A DNA stretch of 64,000 bases from Vulgatibacter incomptus (GTDB taxonomy: Bacteria > Myxococcota > Myxococcia > Myxococcales > Vulgatibacteraceae). Position numbers and translations under genes: made by a program. Location of the stretch: NCBI RefSeq assembly GCF_001263175.1, contig NZ_CP012332.1, positions 2,539,501-2,603,500 on the forward strand, given 5' to 3'. The notes below the pieces were generated by a model, which saw only the letters and a list, made by a program, of their open reading frames with translations, ran no database searches and had not been told where the DNA came from. This document shows, one piece after another, positions 34,990 to 43,711 of this stretch; within the stretch, counting starts at the first letter, position 1; each line of letters starts with the position of its first letter.

Positions 34990-36018
34990 ATGACCGAACC
35001 GCTCATCGATCTCCGATCCGACACCGTCACCCGCCCCTCCGCCGAGATGCGCGAGGCGATGGCCCTCGCCGAGGTGGGCGACGACGTCTACGGAGAGGAT
35101 CCCACCGTCCGCACCCTCGAGGCCCGCGTCGCCGAGCTGCTGGGCAAGGAGGCGGCGGTCTTCGTCCCCTCCGGCACCATGGCGAACCAGCTCGCGATCG
35201 GCGCCCAGGCCGGCCCTGGCGACGAGGTGATCGGCGAGGCCGGATCCCACGTCTTCGCCTTCGAGGGCGGCGCCCTCTCCGCCCTCTGGGGCGCGCAGGC
35301 CCGCACCCTCGAGGGAGAGCGCGGTCTCCTTCGCCCCGAGCAGGTGGAGGCCGCGATCCGGCCGACGGGGAACGACCACCTCCCGCTCTCCCGCCTCCTC
35401 AGCCTCGAGAACACGCACAACCGCGGCGGCGGGACCGTCTGGCCCATCGAACGGTTCCAGGCCGTCGCGGGCGCAGCGAGGAAGGCCGGTCTCGCTGTAC
35501 ATCTCGACGGCGCTCGGCTCTGGAACGCCTCGGTGGCCTCCGGCGTGCCTCTGTCACGGTACGCGTCCGAAGCGGACACCGTGAGCGTCTGCCTCTCCAA
35601 GGGTCTCGGCGCGCCTGCGGGCTCCCTCGTCGCAGCGAGCGCGGCCCTCTGCAGCAAGGTGCGCCGCCTGCGGAAGCGGCTGGGCGGCGGCATGCGGCAG
35701 GCCGGCGTCCTCGCCGCCGCGGGCCTCTACGCCCTCGACCACCACCTCGTGCGCCTCCACCTCGATCACGAGAACGCCCGACTCCTCGCCGATGCCCTCG
35801 AGAAGGTGCCCGGCCTCCGCGTCGATCCGGTGGAGACGAACCTCGTCTTCGTCGATCTGCCGGCAGGGACCGACGGCGCCGGCGTCCTCTCGCGGCTACG
35901 TGAGAAGGGTGTGCTCGCCGGGAGCGACGGCGCGAGCCGCCTGCGCCTGGTCACCCACCTCGACGTCGATCGCGACCGATGCATGGCCGCTGCGGCCGCC
36001 CTCGCGGCCTGCCTCTGA
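34990..36018 (+). CDS. ltaE: Low-specificity threonine aldolase
   Basis: PLP enzyme splitting threonine or allo-threonine to glycine and acetaldehyde. A 342-residue protein starting [17 protein letters not shown], with [12 protein letters not shown], the PLP-binding [10 protein letters not shown] and the Schiff-base lysine in [13 protein letters not shown]. The ATG at 34990 follows AAGG closely; a longer open frame upstream is antisense to nth and is rejected. Its stop codon TGA overlaps the first base pairs of a dispersed repeat (TGAGAG). Confidence 0.93.
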   Translation: MTEPLIDLRSDTVTRPSAEMREAMALAEVGDDVYGEDPTVRTLEARVAELLGKEAAVFVPSGTMANQLAIGAQAGPGDEVIGEAGSHVFAFEGGALSALWGAQARTLEGERGLLRPEQVEAAIRPTGNDHLPLSRLLSLENTHNRGGGTVWPIERFQAVAGAARKAGLAVHLDGARLWNASVASGVPLSRYASEADTVSVCLSKGLGAPAGSLVAASAALCSKVRRLRKRLGGGMRQAGVLAAAGLYALDHHLVRLHLDHENARLLADALEKVPGLRVDPVETNLVFVDLPAGTDGAGVLSRLREKGVLAGSDGASRLRLVTHLDVDRDRCMAAAAALAACL

Positions 36019-36147
36019 GAGCTTGTGAAGAATTCACAAGCTCTCGCGGAGCCGAAGGCGGAGCAGACGAAAAGAAGAGCGTTTCCGCGCGGAGCGCGGC
36101 TGAAGAAGTCGGGCCCGCTCGTGCGGGACCGATTTCTTCAAACGCTC
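36017..36147 (+). repeat. Dispersed stop-codon-associated repeat, copy 5 (complete A-B-C)
   Basis: Module A hairpin GAGAGCTTGTGAA / TTCACAAGCTCTC starts within the ltaE stop codon and differs from copies 4 and 7 by paired substitutions. Module B (GAGCCGAAGGCGGAGCAGAC) and module C (GAGCG, CGCGGAGCGCG, stem GAAGAAGTCGGGCCCGC / GCGGGACCGATTTCTTC, CGCTC) follow. Confidence 0.85.
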
Positions 36148-36170
36148 TGAGGCGCGGGGCTGGACCCGCC

Positions 36171-37313
36171 CTACCCGACCCGCGTCGCTCGCGCCTCGAG
36201 CCATCGGGCGATCTGCGGATAGACCTCGCCCGGCGCCGCGCGGCCGAGCATCAGATCGCCGTGGCCGTAGTCGAACGAGGCGCCGAGCTCCTTGCCGAGG
36301 ATGACCAGGGTCTTGTCTGCGCTGCCGAGGCGGCGGTGGGCGTCCTCCATGCATCGCGGCGGCGCCATCTTGTCGCTGGATCCGCCCATCACGAGGACCG
36401 GCGCCGTGAAGGCACCCATCGCGCTTCGATAATCCTGGCTCTTGTCCAAGGAGCGAAACGCGTCGTTCGAGACCCAGTCGTCGAACTGCCGGGCGACACC
36501 AGCGCTGATGTCTTCGAAGGCCCACGCTTGCAGCCGACGCACCAGCCTCCCGTCCATGCTCTGCGGGGCGATCGCGATCTCGGAGAACGGCAGATTGAAG
36601 TGCCCCATGAAGGGCGCGATCATGTGGGTGACGAAGCGCTGCGGCACCCGCGACGAGCGGGCGAGCCACTTCCCGAGCCTGGCGACGCTCCGGAGATAGG
36701 GCTGGTTGCTGAACGAGGAGGGTGACGCGACGGCCACCACGCCTCCCGCGAGGATCCTCTCGTACGGACCGCCTCCCAAGGCGTACGCCAGCATCCCTCC
36801 CATCGAGTGCCCGACCCACTGCACCTTCGGGACGCTGGTGGACGCCGTCACGTGGTCGAGCACCGCGGGGACGTCGAAGCGCAGGTAGTCGTCGAAGGAG
36901 AAGCCCCAGCGCAGGGGGTTGAAGGCCGTCGGCCGGTCGCTCCCGTCGTGTCCACGGAGGCTCACCACCCAGCAGTCGCGCCCCTCCGCGGCGAGGGCCT
37001 GCGCGAGGCCGTAGGGCGGATCCCAATCGAGGTTGTAGTGGTTCGCGCCAAGGCCATGGCAGAGGACCACGGGCTCCGCGTAGCGCTTGTCCCCCTTCGG
37101 GAGATAGCGCCGGATCCCGATCCGCCAGCCGTCGGCGGTGCGCACCGTGTGGACCTCGTCCGGCACGTCCTTGGGGCTCAGGTACCCGCGCCAGAACCAG
37201 TGGTGCGCCCATCCCAGGAGCACCAGGGCCAGGGATGCCGCGACGAGGATCAATGCGAGGATCAGGGCGTGCTCCTTCCAGGCCGGACCCTCTTTCGCCG
37301 TGCAGTCGGCCAT
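36171..37313 (-). CDS. Membrane-anchored alpha/beta hydrolase
   Basis: A 380-residue hydrolase with one N-terminal membrane helix (about residues 13-34, ALILALILVAASLALVLLGW) and a large alpha/beta-hydrolase domain: LCHGLGANHYNLD oxyanion region, nucleophile GHSMGGMLAY, and a late HGDLMLGR histidine. This resembles lipases and haloperoxidase-like hydrolases that act at the membrane. The start at 37313 places the helix at the N-terminus; an in-frame start at 37394 would add a basic leader and cannot be excluded. Substrate unknown. Confidence 0.82.
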   Translation of the reverse strand: MADCTAKEGPAWKEHALILALILVAASLALVLLGWAHHWFWRGYLSPKDVPDEVHTVRTADGWRIGIRRYLPKGDKRYAEPVVLCHGLGANHYNLDWDPPYGLAQALAAEGRDCWVVSLRGHDGSDRPTAFNPLRWGFSFDDYLRFDVPAVLDHVTASTSVPKVQWVGHSMGGMLAYALGGGPYERILAGGVVAVASPSSFSNQPYLRSVARLGKWLARSSRVPQRFVTHMIAPFMGHFNLPFSEIAIAPQSMDGRLVRRLQAWAFEDISAGVARQFDDWVSNDAFRSLDKSQDYRSAMGAFTAPVLVMGGSSDKMAPPRCMEDAHRRLGSADKTLVILGKELGASFDYGHGDLMLGRAAPGEVYPQIARWLEARATRVG

Positions 37314-37630
37314 CCGCACGGCGGTCCGGTCGCCCGTGCGTCCACGAGCGCCCGAGGCGCTCCCGCGCCCATTTGCCCACCGCTCCGCTCTCAAGGGGCG
37401 AAGTGGAGAACGCGCGGCGCCACCGCCAGATGCTGCCCAGCCGACACGCCCGCGTCGAGCGAATCGGTGGAAGAACCGTCTCCACCTGGCAAAGCTTCGC
37501 GCACCAGCCTCCGTTCGGGAGCCACCGCCGGGTGGCAGCGTGGAGAGACCTTCGCCGCCCGCTTGGGCCGGATTCGCCGGATTCCGGTCACGCAGAGCCC
37601 ACTTTAGACGACATCCAGAGGCGACCAGGC

Positions 37631-37649
37631 CATGCCGCGTCGCGGCATG
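37631..37649. promoter_or_regulatory. Perfect 19-bp inverted repeat upstream of pssA
   Basis: CATGCCGCGTCGCGGCATG lies about 95 bp before the pssA start in a 430-bp non-coding gap (37314-37745). It could be an operator or a short leader hairpin, since a CTTTCTTC stretch follows. Nothing else was recognised in this gap. Confidence 0.4.
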
Positions 37650-37745
37650 CGGCTTGCTTTCTTCGGGGAAAAGGTGGTGGTATGGCCAGCTGGCCGGTGC
37701 CGCGGCGGTTCACAGTCCGGCCTTCGCATGGGGTGCTCCCAGATG

Positions 37746-38558
37746 ATGCGTCCACGCAAGTGGCTCTACATCCTGCCGAACCTCTTCACGCTGAGCTCGG
37801 TCTTCTGCGGCCTCTACGCCATGAGCCTCGTCGCGGGTGAGCCCTCCGCGGAGAAGCTCTACGCGGCGGCGCTCGCGATCCTCTTCGGCATGCTCTTCGA
37901 CGGGCTAGACGGCCGGGTGGCGCGGCTCACGAAGACCCAGTCCGACTTCGGCATGCAGCTCGACTCGCTCGCCGACGTGGTCACCTTCGGCGCTGCGCCC
38001 GCGCTGCTGGTGTGGAAGTGGGCCCTGGCGCCCCTGGGCTTCGTGGGGCTCTTCCTCGCGTTCGCCTTCGCCGCGTGCGGCGCGCTGCGCCTCGCCCGCT
38101 TCAACGTCCTCGAGATGAGGGGCAGCAAGGGGAGCTCGACCTTCTTCGTCGGCCTCCCCATCCCCCTCGCCGCGGGCGTCCTCGTCTCCCTCGTGATCGC
38201 GCACTACAAGGGCTTCGGCGGCGACGAAGTGCCCGTCTTGCCCGTCGCGGTGCTGGTCGCCCTGCTCTCGTACCTGATGGTCTCCACCGTCCGGTACCGG
38301 ACCTTCAAGAAGATGAACCTCTCGCGGAAGACCGCGGGGATCTCCGCCTTCTTCGCCACCAGCGCCGTGGCCCTCACCCTCCAGTACCGGGCGAGCTTCA
38401 CCCTCCTCGTCTTCGGCACGCTCTACGTCTGCGCCGGCATCGCCGAAGAGGTGATCTTCTTCCGCCGCCGCCGCGACGAGCGCCTCCTGGCTCGCGCCGC
38501 CGCCGACGGGCGCTCCACCATCGTCGATGAGGACGAGGAGAGCCCGGAGGACGAATAA
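37746..38558 (+). CDS. pssA: CDP-diacylglycerol-serine O-phosphatidyltransferase
   Basis: Makes phosphatidylserine, the precursor of phosphatidylethanolamine. A 270-residue membrane protein with the CDP-alcohol phosphotransferase signature FDGLDGRVARLTKTQSDFG followed by QLDSLAD, and six to seven helices. Start taken at MRPRKWLYILPNLFT (an ATG three bases earlier is equivalent); the longer open frame includes the inverted repeat region. The acidic C-terminal tail (DEDEESPEDE) is unusual. No phosphatidylserine decarboxylase gene is adjacent. It lies upstream of pgpA, another phospholipid gene. Confidence 0.92.
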   Translation: MRPRKWLYILPNLFTLSSVFCGLYAMSLVAGEPSAEKLYAAALAILFGMLFDGLDGRVARLTKTQSDFGMQLDSLADVVTFGAAPALLVWKWALAPLGFVGLFLAFAFAACGALRLARFNVLEMRGSKGSSTFFVGLPIPLAAGVLVSLVIAHYKGFGGDEVPVLPVAVLVALLSYLMVSTVRYRTFKKMNLSRKTAGISAFFATSAVALTLQYRASFTLLVFGTLYVCAGIAEEVIFFRRRRDERLLARAAADGRSTIVDEDEESPEDE

Positions 38559-38597
38559 CGAAGGGCGCTCGCGTCGCGAGCGAGCGCGCTCTACTCT

Positions 38598-38652
38598 TCG
38601 TCTGCTCCGCCTTCGGCTCCGCGAGAGCTCGTGACCATCTTCACGGGCTCTC
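38598..38652 (-). repeat. Dispersed repeat, copy 6 (modules B and A, opposite orientation)
   Basis: Read on the minus strand: module A GAGAGCCCGTGA / TCACGAGCTCTC, then module B GGAGCCGAAGGCGGAGCAGA. It lies between pssA and pgpA, 40 bp after the pssA stop, and is the only inverted copy in the window. A GCGCTCG / CGAGCGC palindrome precedes it at 38565-38590. Confidence 0.75.
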
Positions 38653-38677
38653 AGCCTCCGCCCGGGCTGCACCGACC

Positions 38678-39229
38678 ATGGCACCCTCTCCCCTTCCGAA
38701 ATCCGAGCCGCACCAGCCCTCCTCCGTGGCTCGAGGAGAAGGCCTGCCGAAGCACACCCTCTGGGATCGCTTCGCCATCGTCTGGAGCTCGGGCCTGGGC
38801 TCGGGCTACTTCCCCGTGGCGTCCGGCACCTTCGGGACCCTCGCCGCCCTGCCCTTCGCCTGGATGCTGTCGCGGATCGAGCCCTGGTGGGGCTGGGCCG
38901 CCTGCGTCGCGCTGTTCACGGCCGTCTCCGTCGTGACCGCCCACCGCGCAGGCCAGCTCCACGGCGTGGTGGACTCCAAGCGCATCGTCTCCGACGAGTT
39001 CGCCGGCCTCTTCATCACGGTGGGCCTGCTCCCGTTCACGTGGCAGGTCGCCGTTGCCGGCTTCTTCGTCTTCCGGGTCTTCGACATCGTCAAGCCCTGG
39101 CCCGCCTCCTACTTCGATCGCAAGGTGCACAACGGCTTTGGCGTCACCTTCGACGACGTCGTAGCAGGCGTCTACGCGCGCATCGTCCTCGAGGTCCTAT
39201 GGCGCCTCGGCTGGCTCGGAGCGGCATAG
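38678..39229 (+). CDS. pgpA: Phosphatidylglycerophosphatase A
   Basis: Dephosphorylates phosphatidylglycerol phosphate. A 183-residue membrane protein with GSGYFPVASGTFGTLAALP, the acidic RIVSDEFAG motif, FRVFDIVKPWPASYFD and GFGVTFDDVVAG, which together define PgpA. About 25 N-terminal residues are Pro/Ser-rich and not conserved. It is 20 bp upstream of cinA; the PgpA-CinA neighbourhood is common in bacteria. Confidence 0.93.
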   Translation: MAPSPLPKSEPHQPSSVARGEGLPKHTLWDRFAIVWSSGLGSGYFPVASGTFGTLAALPFAWMLSRIEPWWGWAACVALFTAVSVVTAHRAGQLHGVVDSKRIVSDEFAGLFITVGLLPFTWQVAVAGFFVFRVFDIVKPWPASYFDRKVHNGFGVTFDDVVAGVYARIVLEVLWRLGWLGAA

Positions 39230-39249
39230 GCACCTCCGAGGGGGATGCG

Positions 39250-40533
39250 ATGCGGATCGAGATGCTGGCCACCGGCGACGAGCTCGTCTCCGGCGTCCTC
39301 GCGGACACCAACACCACCTGGTTCGGAGGCGCCCTCTTCTCGCTCGGCGAGAGGCTCGCCCGCACCACCGTGATCGGCGACCGCCTCGACGACCTCGTCT
39401 CCGCCCTCCGGGAGCTCGCGGCTCGGGCGGACCTGGTCGTGGTCTCCGGCGGGCTCGGCCCCACCCTGGACGACCTCACCGTCGACGGCGTCTGCGAGGC
39501 CTTCGACCTGCAGCCCGTGGTCGACTCCGAGCAGCTCGAGCGCATCCGGGCCCGCTTCCACGCCCTCGGTCGGACCCTGACGCCGAACAACGAGAGGCAG
39601 GCGCGGGTGCCGGACGGCGCGGAGGTCCTCGGAAACGAGTACGGGACCGCCACGGCCTTCGCCCTCGAAGTGGGCGAGCCTCACCGGACCCGCCCGGGGA
39701 CCTGCGAGCTCTGGTTCCTGCCCGGCGTTCCGACCGAGCTCCAGGGGATCGTCGGCGACCGGCTCCTTCCCCGCCTCCGGCGACGGATCGAGGCCGAGGG
39801 CGTCCACCGCTGTGCCCGCGAGGTGCGCTGCTTCGGGATCCCCGAGTCGCACATGGATCAGGCGGTGGTCCCGCTCCTCGCCGCCCATCCCCATGTCCGC
39901 TACGGCACGCGCGTCCCGTTCCCGGATGCCCACGTCCGGCTCCTCGCCGAAGGGAGCACCGCCGACGAGGCCCAGCAGAGGTGCGACGCCATCGAGCGTG
40001 ACGTTCGCGCGGCCCTCGGCGACGTCGTCTTCGGTGGCGAGGGCGAGACCCTCGCGGGCGCGACCCTCGCCGCACTCCGGCAGCGCGGCTGGACTGTGTG
40101 CTTCGCCGAATCGCTCACCGGAGGGCTCGCCTCCGCCGCCCTCGCGGCGGTGCCGGGCGCGAGCGACGTCCTCCTCGGCTCCTCGGTCACCTACGCCGAG
40201 TCGCTGAAGGAGCGCTGGCTCGACGTTCCGCAGGACCTCCTCGAGCGCCACGGTGCCGTGAGCGAGGCATGCGCCGTCGCCATGGCCGAGGGCGCCCTCG
40301 CCCGGAGCGGCGCCGACGTGGCGGTCTCCCTCACCGGCTTCGCCGGCCCGGACGCGGGAGACGACGCCCACCCAAGGGGCACGGTCTTCGCCGCGATCGC
40401 AGGGGGCGGTGGGCCGACCTCGGTCGTGCGCCAGCGCTTCCTCTTCGGCCGGAACGACGTCCGCCGGATAGCGGCCCACCTCGCCCTCGACCTCCTCCGC
40501 CGACGGGCCCTCGGCCTGCGCCTGCCCGGCTGA
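39250..40533 (+). CDS. cinA: CinA-family protein (nicotinamide-nucleotide amidase / competence-damage type)
   Basis: A 427-residue two-domain protein. The N-terminal COG1058 domain (MRIEMLATGDELVSGVLADTN, SGGLGPTLDDLT) resembles molybdopterin-binding folds and has ADP-ribose pyrophosphatase activity in relatives; the C-terminal PncC-type domain (CFAESLTGGLASAALAAVPGAS, SLTGFAGPD) hydrolyses nicotinamide mononucleotide. Both domains look complete. The start at 39250 follows GAGGGGGATGCG. The gene is often co-regulated with recA, which here lies elsewhere in the window. Confidence 0.92.
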   Translation: MRIEMLATGDELVSGVLADTNTTWFGGALFSLGERLARTTVIGDRLDDLVSALRELAARADLVVVSGGLGPTLDDLTVDGVCEAFDLQPVVDSEQLERIRARFHALGRTLTPNNERQARVPDGAEVLGNEYGTATAFALEVGEPHRTRPGTCELWFLPGVPTELQGIVGDRLLPRLRRRIEAEGVHRCAREVRCFGIPESHMDQAVVPLLAAHPHVRYGTRVPFPDAHVRLLAEGSTADEAQQRCDAIERDVRAALGDVVFGGEGETLAGATLAALRQRGWTVCFAESLTGGLASAALAAVPGASDVLLGSSVTYAESLKERWLDVPQDLLERHGAVSEACAVAMAEGALARSGADVAVSLTGFAGPDAGDDAHPRGTVFAAIAGGGGPTSVVRQRFLFGRNDVRRIAAHLALDLLRRRALGLRLPG

Positions 40534-40595
40534 TCCTGGATAATTCGTCCGCCGCCCCCAAGGGAGACGAGCCAAGCGCAGCCGGTCGGGGTACG

Positions 40596-41126
40596 ATGGC
40601 GTCCGTGACGAAGCGTCTCCACACGCGGGTCGACAGCGGCATTCGCCTGGATGCGCACGGCCGGTTCTGGCACGACGACGAGCCGGTCCGGCATCCCGCG
40701 ATCGTCCGAGCGTGGCATCAGGGGCTCGAGCGTGCCCCGGATGGTCGATACCTGCTCCGCTTTGGCCGCGATTGGGCCTACGTCACAATCGAGGACGCGC
40801 CGTACCAGGTGACGAGAGTGGTGCCCGAAGACGACCACCTCGATCTTCGGCTCTCCGACGAGAGCCGGGAGCCCCTCGATCCCGCTACGCTCGCCCGCTC
40901 TCGCGAGCAGGTGATCTACTGCCGCGTGAAGGGCGATCATCGGGCCCGTTTTTCCAGGCAGGCCCAAGCCGATCTCATTCCCTATCTCCGCGAGGACGGA
41001 GGCAGCTTCTTCGTTTCGTTCGGCGATCGCTCATGGGCGATCTCCGACGATCCCGGCTCGCCTCCTCCCAGACCCGAGGAGGGTCCGGCGCCTGCCGACA
41101 ACGGCCCGCCGGTCCTTCGAACATGA
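40596..41126 (+). CDS. DUF1285-family protein
   Basis: A 176-residue cytoplasmic protein of the DUF1285 type. The recognisable core is GIRLDAHGRFWHDDEPVRHPAIVRAW, then DGRYLLRFGRDWAYVTIEDAPYQVTRV, a two-lobed beta domain whose function is unknown in the family. The C-terminal tail after about residue 155 is Pro-rich. The start is the ATG at 40596; GTG codons nearby are alternatives. The stop overlaps the ATG of the following low-complexity ORF by four bases. Confidence 0.75.
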   Translation: MASVTKRLHTRVDSGIRLDAHGRFWHDDEPVRHPAIVRAWHQGLERAPDGRYLLRFGRDWAYVTIEDAPYQVTRVVPEDDHLDLRLSDESREPLDPATLARSREQVIYCRVKGDHRARFSRQAQADLIPYLREDGGSFFVSFGDRSWAISDDPGSPPPRPEEGPAPADNGPPVLRT

Positions 41127-42205
41127 GGATTCCCGCTCCGGCGGGGACGAACCCAGGATTTCCCCTGCATCCTTCGCGTGTTCCTTTCATGAATCCCTTG
41201 GCGGCCTCGACCAGGCGGACGCACGCGGCGAACCACTTCGCCCCTCGCGCCCTGGGCCTGCCGCCCCTACAGCGAGCGATCGCGGGCCCGCGCCATGAGC
41301 GCGCCTGCGCCGAAGCTCGCAGGACGAAATTCGTCCGAGGTTTTCTGCTTGCACCGATTCGAAACCGCCAGCGACGTCGCGGATTTTTCACCGACTCCCC
41401 CACCCCCTCCGACCACGCCCCGTCCTCCGGGGAGCCCACCGCTCCGCACACGCACGCGATCGGCGCTGACGAAGCCGGCGCCTCGTCCGACGCGGGCGGT
41501 GGCCGCCGACGCCGGCGAAGGGGACGGCGCGGAGGAAGAGGCCGTCGCAAGGACGGGGCGACGGAAGACACGCTCGCCGCCCACCAGGACGACCACGAGT
41601 CCGACGTCCACGATTCCGACGACGACGCGTCCGCCGACGCCCCGGAGACCAAAGCTCACGCTCCGTCCAAGGCCGCCACGTCGGTCCCGAGCGAGGCCGA
41701 CTCTACGAGCGCCGTCGTCGAGGCCCCGCAGGCTGCTGGACGGCGTGCGCCCCCGAGCCCCAAGGATGCGCCCCCGGCGCGACGGGACGACGGACGGCGA
41801 TCCGACGCTCCCGCCCAGGCGAATGGCGACGGCAGGCGAAATGGCGGCCCGTATACCCGGTCCGCCAAGCCCGGCGGCGCCGATGCGAGGCGGAACGGAC
41901 AGGATCAGAACGGGCGGCCCGGGAAGGCGGACGGGAGAAACGGCGCCGCCGATCCGTCGAGGAACGGGAACCGGCCAGGGAACGCCGACCCCCGACGCGG
42001 AGGCGACCGCCGCGCTGCGGGTCCCGGCCAGGACGGCCGGAACGGAGATTCCCGCGGGCGGGCCCTTGATCCCCGGGCGAACGGCCGCAAGCGGCGGAGC
42101 ACCCCCATGGAGAACGAACGTCGCCCGGGAGCCCAGCCTCCTTCAGCGACCGTCTGGGCGGGCTGGAGCGCCGCCCGCTACGGCACCACGACGGAAGAGG
42201 ATTGA
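41123..42205 (+). CDS. Putative disordered Arg/Gly/Asn-rich protein (uncertain ORF)
   Basis: A 360-residue open frame whose ATGA start overlaps the DUF1285 stop. The first 100 residues are nondescript, followed by GGGRRRRRRGRRGGRGRRK, an acidic HDSDDDASADAPE stretch, and a long tail with recurrent RNG/RRGG motifs (DGRRNGG, ARRNGQDQNGRPG, DGRNGAADPSRNGN). Such tails occur on RNA helicases and other RNA-binding proteins. For: coupling, a hairpin right after the stop, and recurrent amino-acid motifs in this frame only. Against: low complexity, no folded domain, and two competing frames. The true start may be downstream of 41123, or the ORF may be a fragment. Confidence 0.4.
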   Translation: MRIPAPAGTNPGFPLHPSRVPFMNPLAASTRRTHAANHFAPRALGLPPLQRAIAGPRHERACAEARRTKFVRGFLLAPIRNRQRRRGFFTDSPTPSDHAPSSGEPTAPHTHAIGADEAGASSDAGGGRRRRRRGRRGGRGRRKDGATEDTLAAHQDDHESDVHDSDDDASADAPETKAHAPSKAATSVPSEADSTSAVVEAPQAAGRRAPPSPKDAPPARRDDGRRSDAPAQANGDGRRNGGPYTRSAKPGGADARRNGQDQNGRPGKADGRNGAADPSRNGNRPGNADPRRGGDRRAAGPGQDGRNGDSRGRALDPRANGRKRRSTPMENERRPGAQPPSATVWAGWSAARYGTTTEED

Positions 42206-42206
42206 T

Positions 42207-42232
42207 CTCGCCGGGCCTCCACGGCCCGACGA
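42207..42232. terminator. Hairpin between convergent genes
   Basis: CTCGCCGGGCC pairs with GGCCCGACGAG (one bulge each side), between the end of the Arg/Gly/Asn-rich ORF and the carotenoid oxygenase gene. Confidence 0.5.
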
Positions 42233-42250
42233 GTCATCGTTCGAGCCAGG

Positions 42251-43630
42251 CTACCAACGGGCAGCCGCGAACGCGCCGTGGAAGGTGATCGGGATCGGCT
42301 GATCGAAGTGCACGGTGGCGACCGGTCCTTCCTCGAGGCGCTGGCCATCGAGGACCGCCAGGTAGCTCGTGTCGCGCCCCCCGTCGTAGACCAGATCGAG
42401 CACCCAGGCGTCGTCCTCCGCCTCGCCCCGAGCGACCAGCATCGGCTCGCTCGGGATGTGCCCGTTTGGAACCAGCCACTCCGCGCTCCGCTCGCCTGCG
42501 AGGTCGATGCGGGTGACGCCGCGCAGGCGCTCGTTCCCGTCAAGGCGCTCGGTCTGGGCGAAGACAGTCCCGTACCGTCCGCCGGCGACCTGCGGAGCGA
42601 TCTGCGGCAGCTCGCAGGCCACGTCGAAGAGCCGCGTCTCCGAGGCCTTTCCCGTCGCGAAGTCGAGGTGGAGGCGCGTCAGCAGGGGCGCCGTCCCGTC
42701 CGATCGGACGAGGTCGGTCTCGTCGAGGCCGAAGGTCGGTAGGCGGCAGATGTCGAGGCTCGGACCGCCTCCCTCTTCGAAGGCGTTGGCGATGTGCCAG
42801 GCCCAGAAGGGATCCAGCTCATAGGTCCGGGCGGCGTTCACGTCGTCCAGGGGGACGACGAAGAGCCGCGAGCCGAGCTCGGGCCGCCAGCGGAAGAGCT
42901 TGGTGATGTCGGCGAGGCCGGCCATCGCGCGGAGGAGGTTGAGCTCCACGGGACCGAGCAGGAGGAGGATGTGGCGCTCGGTGGCGATGAAGTCGTGCAC
43001 CATGCTCTGCCACGGAGCCTCGAGGGTGCCGAGCTTCCGCGCCGGGCCCTCGTCGGGCAGCGCGAAGAGATCGATCTGCATCTTCCTGCCGTAGCGGAGC
43101 CCGAAGTTGAACGTGGTCCGGAGGGAGGCCACGCGGTGCGGGTGCGCCGAGAAGGCGCCGGGGATCACGCCGAGATCGGTGGCGTCCAGCGTCTCGAGCG
43201 TGTCCTGGTCCATCTCCTGCGGCAGCCCGCCCTCCATCAAGCCGAAGAGGCGGTCCTGCCAAAGGAACGCCGACGTGTTCCCGGTGCTCTTCGACGAGCC
43301 GCGCCGGGCGATGCGCATGCGATCGAGCCACGACGCCGACGAGTTGTAGAGGAATCGTCCGGCGGCTTCCTCGTCCCGGTAGCCCGCGCTCTCCACGATG
43401 CGCGTTGCTCCCAGCGCCATGCCGTCGCCGAAGCGCACCGCCGTGATCGCGCCGTCGGTCTCGAAGGCGTGGGCGACCGGCTTGCCGAAGCGCTCGAAGA
43501 GGCCCGGCCCCGCGCGAAAGAGCGTGCCGCGGAGCCCTTCTGGGAGCCTGCCTTCGACCCGGAGGGGCTCGAAGCCGTGGGGCCGGGAGAGGGAGCGGAG
43601 GAGGGGATTTCGGGGGCTCGCGGCGCGCAT
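42251..43630 (-). CDS. Carotenoid oxygenase (RPE65/apocarotenoid cleavage family)
   Basis: A 459-residue seven-bladed propeller enzyme using non-haem iron to cleave carotenoid or related double bonds. The N-terminus (VEGRLPEGLRGTLFRAGPGLFE) is the family entrance, and the four iron-ligand histidines are likely in SAHPHR, MVHDFIATERH, WHIANAFEEGG and ITFHGAF. It starts opposite a TetR regulator across an 81-bp gap containing a large palindrome, so its expression is probably repressed by that regulator. The substrate (carotenoid, apocarotenal or stilbene) cannot be told. Confidence 0.92.
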   Translation of the reverse strand: MRAASPRNPLLRSLSRPHGFEPLRVEGRLPEGLRGTLFRAGPGLFERFGKPVAHAFETDGAITAVRFGDGMALGATRIVESAGYRDEEAAGRFLYNSSASWLDRMRIARRGSSKSTGNTSAFLWQDRLFGLMEGGLPQEMDQDTLETLDATDLGVIPGAFSAHPHRVASLRTTFNFGLRYGRKMQIDLFALPDEGPARKLGTLEAPWQSMVHDFIATERHILLLLGPVELNLLRAMAGLADITKLFRWRPELGSRLFVVPLDDVNAARTYELDPFWAWHIANAFEEGGGPSLDICRLPTFGLDETDLVRSDGTAPLLTRLHLDFATGKASETRLFDVACELPQIAPQVAGGRYGTVFAQTERLDGNERLRGVTRIDLAGERSAEWLVPNGHIPSEPMLVARGEAEDDAWVLDLVYDGGRDTSYLAVLDGQRLEEGPVATVHFDQPIPITFHGAFAAARW

Positions 43631-43659
43631 GGGGACCTCTTCGTAAGCAGCGGTGACAT

Positions 43660-43691
43660 CCTTGTAAGTAAGTGATACTTACTTTGCAAGG
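43660..43691. promoter_or_regulatory. TetR-type operator between carotenoid oxygenase and regulator genes
   Basis: Near-perfect palindrome: left arm CCTTGtAAGTAAGT, spacer GAT, right arm ACTTACTTtgCAAGG. It lies midway between divergent starts (43630 and 43712), so one bound repressor could block both promoters. The AT-rich core stands out from the GC-rich surroundings. Confidence 0.8.
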
Positions 43692-43711
43692 GGGGACGGA
43701 GAGGAAGCGCC

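Noticed and set aside
37395-37630. Open frames between the hydrolase and pssA genes
   Set aside because: Overlapping frames on both strands without motifs or ribosome-binding sites; treated as non-coding.
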